Source of the DNA: Brachycybe producta
Taxonomy: Eukaryota > Arthropoda > Diplopoda > Playtdesmida > Andrognathidae
Direction of reading: 5' to 3'
NCBI GenBank assembly: GCA_036925085.1
Contig: JAUPFP010000002.1
Coordinates: forward strand, 1,067,501-1,131,500
Length of the DNA stretch: 64,000 nt
Below the pieces are notes generated by a model. It saw nothing but the letters and a program-made list of their open reading frames with translations. It had not been told where the DNA came from and did no database searches. The position numbers and the translations under genes were made by a program. Below are positions 53,091-62,661 of the stretch, piece after piece. Within the stretch, counting starts at the first letter, position 1. Each line of letters begins with the position of its first letter.

Positions 53091-53668
53091 TACTCCTGCA
53101 ACTGCATTTGCCAAAGCCCCAACCTGCCTTGCAGGTTTTTGGCAGTCTGCAAATGACAGAGCACATGGTGATCAGTTACGATCACAAAGTCCCGGTTAAA
53201 GATGTAAGGTCGGAATTTACCCAAGGCAAATATGATCGCCAAGCATTCCTGCTCGGTGACACCATACCGTCTATCCGGTCCCTTCACAAGACTGCTAGTG
53301 TAGGCCAGAACCCGAGTAGCCTTGTCCTCAGGTAACTTCTGGTATACTACGACACCTAGACCGTACCCACTAGCATTGGTGTGAATTAACACCTCACCAC
53401 GTGGATCATACATGGTGAACACCGGTGCTTCGGTTAAAAATGCCTTGAACCGCTCGAACGCTAGACCACACTGCTCCGACCAGTCAAATGACGCATCCTT
53501 CCTGGTCAGATCATGCAGTGGCCTTGCAACCTTGGCGAAGTCGTTAATGAACCTACGGTAGTAGCCGGCCAGTCCAAGAAAACTTCGGACGGCGGTGACT
53601 GTTGTAGGCACATTGAACTCTTCGACTGCTCTCATGAGTCCCGGGTCCGGAGCAGCTCCCTCGGCACT
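53091..53668 (-). repeat. 578-bp duplicated pol segment, right of the LINE
   Basis: Counterpart of 49357-49934; starts right after the LINE tail. Beyond 53668 element 3 continues (GACAATGTGACC), which is missing on the left, as expected for a target-site duplication. Confidence 0.88.
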
Positions 53669-53920
53669 GACAATGTGACCGAGATATTTGACCTTGTCAA
53701 AACCGAAGTAACATTTCTTCGGCTGGAGTTTCAGCTCCGCCCCTCGTAGCAGCCTCAGGACAGTACTCAAGCGTTCGAGAAACTGCTCAAAGGTGCTTCC
53801 AAACATGATAAGGTACGTTGTAAACTCCGGTTGCCCCTCCATGGGAATTGCGCCCTGCAACCGCAGGCGGTCAATCTCACGGGCAACCGACCGGAGTTGC
53901 TCTGCGGTCATCGATGCCAA
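53091..53920 (-). pseudogene. Gag-RT fusion reading frame (element 3)
   Basis: The frame opens with a gag segment (MASMTAEQLRSVAREIDRLR), corresponding to the LSEQQLVEIAYGIDVLRL region of element 2 gag. It passes directly into RT at YLIMFGSTFEQFLERL, where element 2 has YLDDIIVFGNTFEQF. The deletion joins near the YLDD codons and removes both catalytic aspartates. The frame then runs through RT thumb and RNase H (HTNASG has Asn for the usual Asp) to the LINE border. No enzymatic activity expected. Confidence 0.82.
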
Positions 53921-54382
53921 CTATGATGCCGTGTCCACCGAACTGGCACCCGACTGGGACCTCTCCTCTTCACGTAAGAGGCCACCTCCTGGTCCAACTG
54001 GACGGGAGGCGGTAGAGGTTAACAGGCCTGTCCTTGGCCGTCCGCCTGTCTCAGCCGGGGTCATCGCAACCCCGTCTTCACCATCTAACGGTGCTCCACT
54101 GGTGACACTGCCCCGACGGTGCGGTCGCACCGTCACAAAGTTTCCGGTTGGAGGTTGGTCCGTAGGGACACCTCCTACGGCACCTTCCTCCATGGAATCA
54201 TTGTGTATGTTCCCTCCCACAGCACCCTCAACCGGGTGCTGCTCCACCGGCCGACTACCACGGCCGACGGTGCGGGAATGCAACTCCAAACCGTCCAACA
54301 AACTGCTTCCCCGACCAGACATCGGGAAAACAGGGTCTTGGCCGATTTTGTCCGTGCAAACATGAGCAAAACTGGCCACCAC
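53921..54382 (-). pseudogene. Gag N-terminal region (element 3)
   Basis: The likely start is the internal MSGRGSSLLDGLELHSRTV, aligning with the MESAPK start of element 2 gag. The segment is Gly/Pro-rich and includes GNFVTVRPHRRG, the counterpart of DWVTVRKRRRD. It ends at a stop shortly before the MASMTAEQ frame, so gag itself is interrupted here. Confidence 0.65.
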
Positions 54383-54390
54383 TTGTCAGA

Positions 54391-55010
54391 AGGTACCCTA
54401 TCGTAAAATACGGTGAATTTACGGACAAAAGTCTGTAAAACACCGACAATTAACGGTAGAACCGTAAACTACCTCAGTTCCACGGACAAAAGTCCGTGAC
54501 CAACGGTCAGATTTACGGTGGAGTACCTTTTTATCGTGTTCGACAGGTGATGTACGGACAACCGTCTGTTATTCACCGTCTATTTGTGGTAAACAGCCTT
54601 TCACCGTCCTCGAACAGAGATACACGGACCACGGTCCGAAATCTACCGTCCACCAACGGTGAGACCGCCTTCTTACCGTGTTCGAACATTGATTCATGGA
54701 CAAAAGTCCGTAATCCACCGTCTACTTACGGTAAAACTTTACCGTAACCCGGTTTTACCGCGGTATCACGGACAACAGTCCGTGTCCCTCAGTATATCAC
54801 CGGTAAACCTGGCCATAGATGGGTTTCCGCCGTGGTCCCACGGACAATAGTCCGTGCATTACGGTGTACTACCTGATCACCGGACAAGCTACGGTTAAGT
54901 ACCTCTATTCTACGTTCGGACGGTCCTGCACGGTCAACCACCGTGCCCACCGTCCTACTTATGGATAGCCTAGGGCTTTCCCCGGTAACTACCGCGGTAT
55001 CACAGACAAT
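54391..55010 (-). promoter_or_regulatory. Leader of element 3 with hairpins phased at about 72 nt
   Basis: GGAC-loop-GTCC hairpins start at 54421, 54481, 54554, 54623, 54696, 54767 and 54839, spaced 60, 73, 69, 73, 71 and 72 nt. Typical stems are CACGGAC/GTCCGTG with 4-5 nt loops. Between them are ACCGT/ACGGT motifs. This mirrors the element 2 leader. Confidence 0.8.
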
Positions 55011-55497
55011 GTGGACGTTTTATGTTAATTATGTATGACATGTGCAGTGTACTGTCATACATATTTAGAGATAATCTGCACATCATTTGACCTTGTGATT
55101 CTCATGATATTAAGTAAAAACAAGAGTCAGCTATTTTCCAAGATGGCCGCCAAAAGGGCGTCATGCCGAAGTGCCTCTATATCTCACTTCAAGTCTTTTA
55201 CATAGTTCTTCATATTTGCCAAGTTTGGTGCTTTTATCACAATGTGCACAATTCACCCCTTTTATACTAGACTAATAATTTAAACCAAGTAAATCCGATT
55301 TTTGTTATTTTTTTTTAAAAAATCCTAATTTTTAACCCATCCTCTTTGGTCGATTTTATTTCTTCCCTTTCAAAATTTAAAAATCTCATACTTCTTGCGT
55401 TTCATATGTATAAACGCACCCAAAGGGGGGGGGATGCAGTCCACATTGCGTATTGCGCAAAAAGACTATAGAAAATTATCTCGCGCGCATAGCTTGT
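55011..55497. other. Unique AT-rich stretch, no gene seen
   Basis: Flank of element 3 without a recognisable 5' LTR; a GGGGGGG run lies near 55424. Nothing else supported. Confidence 0.4.
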
Positions 55498-55737
55498 CGG
55501 CGAACTAGCGTTAGCCTATTAGTATTAGCAGAGCGCATGCGTATTGCCATCTTATCGTTTTATTTAGGTTTCCTATAGTGAACGTCTCATCCGCAGATTC
55601 CATTGGTGATCAATAGATGGCGCTGCTAACTCAAATCTGCTATCACTTTCCTATATAAAACGATCAGATGTCAATACGCATGCGCTATGCTAATTCTAAT
55701 GGGCTAACGCTGGTGTCGGCGTTACCATACGTTTCTA
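55498..55737. mobile_element. Foldback MITE, about 240 bp
   Basis: Arms of about 70 bp: CGGCGAACTAGCGTTAGCC...GCGCATGCGTATTG on the left is mirrored by CAATACGCATGCGC...GGGCTAACGCTGGTGTCGGCG on the right; ATCGTTTTAT and ATAAAACGAT close the inner ends. The centre is about 90 bp. Confidence 0.75.
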
Positions 55738-56336
55738 TTTACATTGCATTGCATGAAATTTAAACTGCTGAGCAACGAGCAATCACGCAAGCATAATCCC
55801 AAATATTGCCTGCTTTTTTTCGTGTTTTATTCAAAGTGATCCTTCAAGTCAATAGACAATAATATGTTGGTTTTATGATGTATTTGATTTTTACCGTCCA
55901 CTGTGGCTCTTGCCCGTGATTGTTTTATTTGTAAAAAAAAATTGGTTTTGCTTGTAATGTGATTTACGTTTTATTGGAAGGAGAAAATGAACTTGTAGGA
56001 ATAACGCTATTAATATTTCCACATCCTTCGTCAGAATAGTAGATGTCATTGTGGGGTATAGTGGTTTACTTTGGAAGTGACTGATGGTCCCCTCTCACTT
56101 TCTCCATCATATGTTTCCGTTATTTCCATTCATTTTCTTGTGCAACTAACACGACATAGCAATCAGATGTGCTGCTGCCATTCACCGCCACCATTTTACA
56201 GGTCAGATATATATTAATGGTCCCCAGAAGACATTTAGTAAATTACAAGAATTTGAAATAGAATTTGACTAACTTTACTACGTTCGTTTGTTTTATAATT
56301 TTGCTTAGTTATTTTAAAGGTTGGTCATACATAACA
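55738..56336. other. Unique stretch, no gene seen
   Basis: AT-rich with no repeat or coding signal recognised. Confidence 0.4.
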
Positions 56337-56577
56337 CAGAATAAAAAGATATACAGAAGGGAAACTCGATCATTTTTCGGTGACAGAGTTTCTTCTGCGC
56401 ATGTGCGGCGGCACCACTGACTATTGTTTGATGTTTATTTTATTTTTTGGGCGCCGCCATCTTGAAACTGAGTAATGAAAGGGTCTCCATAAAAACTGAA
56501 TCTACACGAGTCAAGTGAGTTGATCAATCCATATGGCAAGCCGTTTTATTTTTTATTCACTTTTTTTCTCAATGACA

Positions 56578-57075
56578 CGCATATCCACAATTTTAGAGAA
56601 TTACACATATCTCTAATTGAATTGCAGATATCTACAATTCAATTACAGATATCTCTAATTCAAATACAGATATCAGTTGTGGCGCCATCTAGTAATGTAT
56701 GTTAGCAGCTACATACTTGATTTCGTTGCCACCTGCCAGTGAATGGCAATTTACAGCAGGATTTGTATCTTTGAAAATATAACAACGTTATGTCAATTGT
56801 ATTAGAGATATCTCTAATTGTATTAGAGATATCTTTAATTGAATTAGAGATATCTGTAATTCAATTTGAGATATCCAGAATTGAATTAGAGATATCAAAA
56901 AGCTCAGTTCTATTTTTGATATCTCTAACTGAATTTGAAATATCAAAAATTAGTTGAATTTGTGATATCTGTAATTGCATTCGAGATATCAAAAATTTAA
57001 CCAGAGTTTTTGACATCTCTAATTTAATTTTGGATATCTCAAATTGAATTACAGATATCTCTAATTCAATTAAGA
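56578..57075. repeat. GATATC/AATTAGAG minisatellite, left block
   Basis: Imperfect 19-20-bp units around AGATATCTCTAATTCAAT, near-palindromic. It includes a unique insert (TGGCGCCATCTAGTAATG... to CTTTGAAAATATAACAACG) that recurs inverted at about 57995-58110 and 58680-58790. Confidence 0.9.
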
Positions 57076-57229
57076 GCCTAGGTACACCGCCATCTTGTTC
57101 TTTTGAGCAGACGACAACGAGACAAATGAGTGTTCTTATATGGTGTTACTAAAACTGAGAGAAATCGCCTCACAATCGCTCAATTAAAATACAGTAAAGC
57201 GCAAAATGCAATAAAAAGTATTGTTCTTC

Positions 57230-57830
57230 ACGTGCTCGATTTATATAATTTTTGAAAAGGTCCTTCTATTTTTAAACAAGGTTCAAAGTCGTTCGTTTTT
57301 TTAACCCCATGTTAAATCCCATTGGCCCCAAAACCGCCCCACAAACATTTGAAAAACTCTCGTTAAAACGATTTAGAACAATAACAAAATAATTAGCAGA
57401 TATATTCATGTATTGGCTTCACGATGTTTCCTTTTTATAAATTTTGAAAAGGTCCTTCTATTTTTAATAACGTTTAAAATAGCACGTTTTTTAACTCCAT
57501 GTTAAGTCCCATAGGACTAAAACACCGTCCCACAAACGTTAGAAGAACTCCCATTAAAATGATTTAGAACAACCAAAAAAAATTAGCACGTACTTACACG
57601 TGTTTATTGCCTTCAGGATTATTCCTTTTTCTAAATTTGAAAAGGGTTTTCTATTTTTAAATAACATTTAAAATCTTACGTTTTTTTGACTCCATGTTAA
57701 TTCCCATAGGACCAAAAAAACCGTCACCCAAACATTTGAAGAACTCCCATTAAAAACGACTTAGAACAATCACACAAAAATTAGCACGTGCATTTATCTA
57801 TTGGCTTCACCATGTTTTCTTTTTATAAGA
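57230..57830 (+). repeat. 193-bp tandem repeat, three copies
   Basis: TGAAAAGG recurs at 57253, 57445 and 57639, followed each time by a TTCTATTTTTAA block, a TTAACCCCATGTTAA-like block, CCCACAAAC and GATTTAGAACAA. Divergence between copies is high. Confidence 0.85.
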
Positions 57831-57969
57831 TAAGCACGCGAAATTATTTTTCTATTAATTATTATGTGACTTCGAACCGGGAGAAAAAACGTTAAAAAAC
57901 CGTTTTTCAATCAACAACGATCGCAGCGCCTACATTCGGAGAAATTTCGAATTAAACGATGTATCTAGC

Positions 57970-58870
57970 CTCTTAAAGATATCTCTAATACAATGGACAT
58001 AACGTTGTTATATTTTCAAAGATACAAAATCCTGCTGTAAATTGCCATTCACTGGCAGGTGGCAACGAAATCGAGTATGTAGCTTCTAACATACATTACT
58101 AGATGGCGCCACAAACTGATATCTGTATTTGAATTAGAGATATCTGTAATTGAATTGTAGATATCTGCAATTCAATTAGAGATATGTGTAATTCTCTAAA
58201 ATTGTGGATATGCGTGGCATTGAGAAAAAAAGTGAATAAAAAATAAAACGGCTTGCCATAATTTTGTATCTTTGAAAATATAACAACGTTATGTCAATTG
58301 TATTAGAGATATCTTTAATTGAATTAGAGATATCTGTAATTGAATTAGAGATATCTGTATTTTAATTTGAGATATCCAAAATTGAATTAGAGATATCAAA
58401 ATCTCTGGTTAAATTGTTGATATCTCGAATGCAATTACAGATATCACAAATTCAACTAATTATTGATATTTCAAATTCAGTTAGAGATATCAAAAATAGA
58501 ACTGAGCTTTTTGATATCTCTAATTCAATTCTGGATATCTTAAATTGAATTACAGATATCTCTAATTCAATTAAAGATATCTCTAATACAATTAGAGATA
58601 TCTCTAATACAATTAGAGATATCTCTAATACAATTAGAGATATCTCTAATACAATTAGAGATATCTCTAATACAATTGACATAACGTTGTTATATTTTCA
58701 AAGATACAAAATCCTGCTGTAAATTGCCATTCACTGGCAAGTGGCAATGAAATCGAGTATGTAGCAGCTAACATACATTACTAGATGGCGCCACATACTG
58801 ATATCTGTATTTGATTTAGAGATATCTGCAATTAAATTAGAGATATGTGTAATTTTCTAAAATTGTGGAT
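57970..58870. repeat. GATATC/AATTAGAG minisatellite, right blocks
   Basis: Inverted relative to 56578-57075, present twice (57990-58260 and 58680-58920) around an array that ends in five exact ATTAGAGATATCTCTAATAC units near 58565-58675. Confidence 0.9.
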
Positions 58871-58958
58871 ATGCGTGGCATTGAGAAAAAAAGTGAATAA
58901 AAAATAAAACGGCTTGCCATAAATCCACTTGAATTCATTTGATATGAAGGCGAATTGA

Positions 58959-59169
58959 TTACAGGCAATTAGAAATCGATACAAACAGAAGTTGGCTCTG
59001 CCCTTTTTATAACGACCGGCAACTTCTAAGTGGTTTGTTGTGTGGTTCGACGTTGGAAAGGGTGGAGCATGTGAAGTCAGACTACATAACCAACCAATTA
59101 GAAGTTGGGTTCGTCATAAATAGGGCGGAGCCAACTTCTGTTTGTCCCGATTTCTAATTGCCTGTTACT
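58959..59169. mobile_element. PIF/Harbinger-like foldback MITE with TTA duplication
   Basis: Arms of about 54 bp: 58962 onward (CAGGCAATTAGAAATCG...) and its mirror ending at 59166. TTA at 58959-58961 and 59167-59169 fits the 3-bp duplication of PIF/Harbinger elements. Nested in MITE B. Confidence 0.7.
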
Positions 59170-59500
59170 TGATTCCATTTATTTGATCAACTGACATGGA
59201 GTGTTGGATTTATACATTCAATTCTCGTTCATGTCAAATGAATTCAAGCGAGTTGACCAACACACTTGCCTCATGTAAACCCAGCTATTTAGATTATGTA
59301 CCGAGTCTGCCCCACCCCCCCCTCAAGTTGCATAAAGTAACCTGTTACTTTATGCAACTTATGGGCCCTGCTTCTTTAAAGATTCAACTATACAAACTCC
59401 ACCCCATTTTCAAGATGGCAACTTCCTGCTTTACTTCCTGTCAACAACAACATCAAAGGTTCCGACAAGGAGTTTCCCTTCTGTATAACTTTTTATTCTG

Positions 59501-59989
59501 TGGTCAGCAGAATAAAAAGTTATAAAGCCATTTTACACTAACTAATTCACCCAAAATTTCAAATTTTGTTGCTTGATCATCACAGATGTTAATGTAAAAA
59601 AATCATGACACAACTAGAACATAAAAAATACTCAACTTTTTTTGTTTTTAAATCGGGCCATAATGTTTGGAGAAATTGGCCTTTTGAAGTTTTAACTGTT
59701 TTGCTGAAAATGATGCAAATTAAAAAAATGCTAACTCCAAAACTACTAAAGTAAATGTCTTAACAGTGGAAAGAAAAGAGTACAAATTACACATTCAATT
59801 TTTAGCATTTTGGTCAAATTTGAGTTCATATTTTTGGCAGTTATGCACTTGGGTCTACTCTAGTTAGTGGCACTATTACTTTAATTTAACTATGGCTGCA
59901 ACATAAAAAAAATTAGTCAAAACTTCGAAAAATCCAATTTGGGTGACCTTTGTCCCCGATTTTCGCCCTGTGGTGGTCCACCTACAAAA
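59501..59989. other. AT-rich stretch, no gene seen
   Basis: Begins with an inverted echo of the MITE B end (CAGAATAAAAAGTTATAAAG at 59510-59529). Nothing else recognised. Confidence 0.4.
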
Positions 59990-60288
59990 AAACTAATTAT
60001 GCTATGTGAAAGTTCATTACATTTCCTTTCCAGTGATGTAAAAACCACAGATGACATTTTACAGGTGAAGCAGTGACGATTTTTTAAAGTTTGAAAAATA
60101 TTTTGACCCTTTAATATAAAGTGTAACAAAAACATGTGCATTAAATATATGCAAATTAAAAAACCTGTAGATTACATAAGATATAATACAATACATCAAT
60201 GTTGTAATGTATAAACTTTCAATTGGTCACTTTTTTTAAAAAGGTATAGGTGGAGAGAACTCATTTTTTATATAGTAATACATATACT
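59990..60288. repeat. Copy of the 36080-36375 dispersed repeat
   Basis: GCTATGTGAAAGTTCATTACATTTCC, TTAATATAAAGTGTAAC, ATGTGCATTAAA and AACCTGTAGATTACA match 36084-36260. AGGTGGAGAGAACTCATT and ATACATATAC match 36344-36380. The match stops at 60288, where the next unit begins. Confidence 0.7.
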
Positions 60289-60976
60289 TGTGAATGTCAC
60301 TAAAATGTGAGCTTTATGGCGTCCTTTAACCAAATCGAGCAACTCTTTATGCTCTCTTTTCTGTAACTCATTTCTTCTGTTGATCGTGCGGTGGCTGCAC
60401 GAAGAAGATTCGAGCTACAGAGGTAGTCGGATGGTGATGGATTGTGATCAGCCTTTTGTGTAGGGGTGTAATCTAGCAGAAGGGTGGTTACAATCCACTT
60501 CTGGCCACCGTTGATGATCATCTTCCTTTATTGGTTGGAAGATGTGTTGCTCCGTAGGGATCTCTATGTCTTCTTGTCCTATGGTGTCTCCGGCTTGTCT
60601 AGAGAAGTATTGGTTTTAAAAACAGTAGACAATGTGGTTTCATATTGCAAACGCTATTCATTCTTGTTTAGAAACATCAACGTTACAAGAATGAATATGA
60701 ATTATTAAAGGTGCGTCCACGGGCCCATGATGTGATACGGATATGTTAATCAGTGTAGTACAAAAGTTGAGCAAGAGTGGACAAAGAACAAAGAGAAACA
60801 TGGTCTTTTTATACCTTGGACCTGTGTACACCACAAGGTGTAACCAGGTTCAAGTGACCATGGTCCTGAGAGTATGAATCTGCCACTTGAATATTAGAGA
60901 AGGAGGGAGGGACACGTATGAGTTGTTTACCCCCAGGCTATGGTTTTGGCGGGATCACAAGTTAGTGGGTGTTACA
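60289..60976 (-). mobile_element. Possible solo LTR (TGTGAATG...GTTACA)
   Basis: It interrupts the repeat above and is TG...CA bounded. Its minus strand starts TGTAACACCCAC like the other Gypsy LTRs here, and a TATA-like TATAAAAAG (minus strand, near 60808) is present. Its last 60 bp recur at 35970-36032. No clear target duplication. Confidence 0.35.
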
Positions 60977-60980
60977 AAAA

Positions 60981-61731
60981 TGTAACCAAATTAACCAAAC
61001 TTATCCTATACCTGGTTCGGGAGGAAGGGAACAAATTAATCCCTTTCCCTTTCCTCACAAGTTCCTCTTTTATGAACTTTTACAGTTTCAAGGATCTTTT
61101 TGCTATCTGCTACTCCCCAGGCTTGTGCCCGATTAAAAGCTGGTAGATCGTGTTGTCCACTTTGGCCTCATCTAGTGTTGGTGATACAGGTTTACACCTG
61201 GATTGGCAGTTCTAGATGAGAAAATGTTGAAAGTGGTTCGTTGGACTTAATAAATATAAAATAAAAACTTCAGCAACTTTTTGCCCATAATAACAGTTTT
61301 ATTTCCAAATCATACAATAGACGCATAAATTCATTATCGAGCAATCAATTCAAAAAGTTCTAAAGAAGTGCTTAAAAATGCTTAATTTGCAACAAAAACA
61401 CGGCCTTTTTATACCCAAAAAGGGGATTCTGAGAACACTTTCTTAGAATCAACCAATTGGTCATTTACAAAAGTGAAACCCAAATTAACTAATTATAATG
61501 ATGGACCAGTGGTCAGCATAAATGTCAGAGATGACTCTCATCCCTAATTAACAACAAAATTCAAGAGAAACACAACTCCATAGACCTAATGCTACTGCTT
61601 ATCAGGACAATCTTTTTGTATTAAGGGGTCGGACTTGGAGGTTAGGGCCCAGGCCCTGGCAAGGTGTAACCCAAACAAGGATATTGGCAACATCAGCTGT
61701 ATAGAACTGGGTCAGCCCTCTGTACAATAGT
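60981..61731 (-). mobile_element. Diverged LTR related to element 1
   Basis: The ACTTTTACAGTTTCAAGGATCTTTTTGCTATCTG block, GATACAGGTTTACACCTGG, ACGGCCTTTTTATACCCAAAAAG, CTGAGAACACTTTCTTAG and GACCAGTGGTCA align in order with the element 1 LTR. Much older copy; boundaries approximate. Confidence 0.65.
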
Positions 61732-62581
61732 TGTAACGACCCGACTTGGTCGCTACAATACCCACGGTAAATTTGACTTAACTTACCGTCGCTGACCCTC
61801 CTTGGGACGGGTCGAAGCGCTGGCCAGCCCTCCTCTTGTACCCGTCCGTGCCACGGGTAGCGCCGATCGGAGGATCCTCCCCGCCGCAAGTCGACGGACG
61901 AATGGCCGCCGAACAGGACGAGGAATCCACGGTAAATCCCCGATGGATCTTACCGTGGATAAACCGCGCGCGAAGCACCGGCCGACATGCCGGAAAACAT
62001 GACGGAACAGGACGGTGTTGGAGACGGTGAAAACCAACCGGAAACCCCCACCCTCCACGCGGTAACTTCCCCACAATGTATTATTAAAGAATAATAACAA
62101 AGACACGGACACCAGTGGTAGTGAAAATAAACAATAGATATTTATTCCATAAGACTAAATGGACAATAAAACACTCACTGTAAATAGGCAATATCTGCTG
62201 GTAAATTCTACCAGCAGAGAGCCAAAACAAGAGATGCAATTGATGAAATAAAAGATGAAACTCCTGGCTAATCCCAGCCAGGAGGAGAGGTTATTGACCT
62301 CCTTACAAGCAGCAAACAAAGAGATGAATGGTGGCCATTTTGGCCACCTGAAGATTGAAGGAGCACACACAACACCTGCACACACATCAAAGGGTTTACT
62401 TCCACTCTCCAGTATACAATGGCCGCCGCCATTATATACACCCCCAGGCTGCTCCACCTGGGGGAGGACAGGGACCCTTGCTGGCCATTTTGTCGTCTGC
62501 TTGGCAATGAATTTTACAAGTGCCTAGCAGACGACATGGGTTTCAGTTCTGCACCAAAAGGAGCAGAACTGGGTCGTCACA
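61732..62581 (-). repeat. 3' LTR of element 4
   Basis: TGTAACGACCCGACTTGG...GGGTCGTCACA, about 850 bp, the same type as 48063-48777. TTTATT (AATAAA on the element strand) lies near 62139. Confidence 0.85.
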
Positions 62582-62596
62582 ATCCTCTCAACTTCC
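62582..62596 (-). promoter_or_regulatory. Polypurine tract of element 4
   Basis: The element strand reads GAAGTTGAGAGGAT directly before the LTR, identical to element 2. A GATCCGCCCCGGGATC palindrome follows at about 62600-62615. Confidence 0.7.
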
Positions 62597-62661
62597 CTGA
62601 TCCGCCCCGGGATCAGGTCGGCTGAGCCAGCAAGGATTGCGCCCATGACCCCCACTCAGTT

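Larger units (their letters stand above)
48063..55010 (-). mobile_element. Element 3: internally deleted Gypsy relative of element 2, split by a LINE
   Basis: From its 5' side (high coordinates): hairpin leader (55010-54391), gag start (54382-53830), a deletion fusing gag to RT, RT end/RNase H (53810-53091), the LINE (53090-49935), a repeat of the same pol segment (49934-49357), more pol to the integrase zinc finger (about 49000), a second deletion fusing integrase to the ORF3 end (about 48960), the polypurine tract and a 3' LTR (48777-48063). No 5' LTR was found. It lacks protease, RT catalytic residues and the integrase core. Confidence 0.82.
56337..59500. mobile_element. MITE B: 31-bp TIRs enclosing GATATC-rich repeats
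   Basis: 56337-56367 (CAGAATAAAAAGATATACAG...) and 59470-59500 are reverse complements with one mismatch; the inner half (ACAGAAGGGAAACT) is shared with MITE A. TCTGCGCATGTGCGGCG and GCCGCCATCTTGAAA inside the left end also match MITE A. The 3.1-kb interior holds inverted GATATC arrays, a 193-bp tandem repeat and a nested Harbinger-like MITE. No transposase. Confidence 0.75.

Noticed and set aside
58452-58682. Frame of VLEISLI repeats
   Set aside because: Complement of the GATATC minisatellite.
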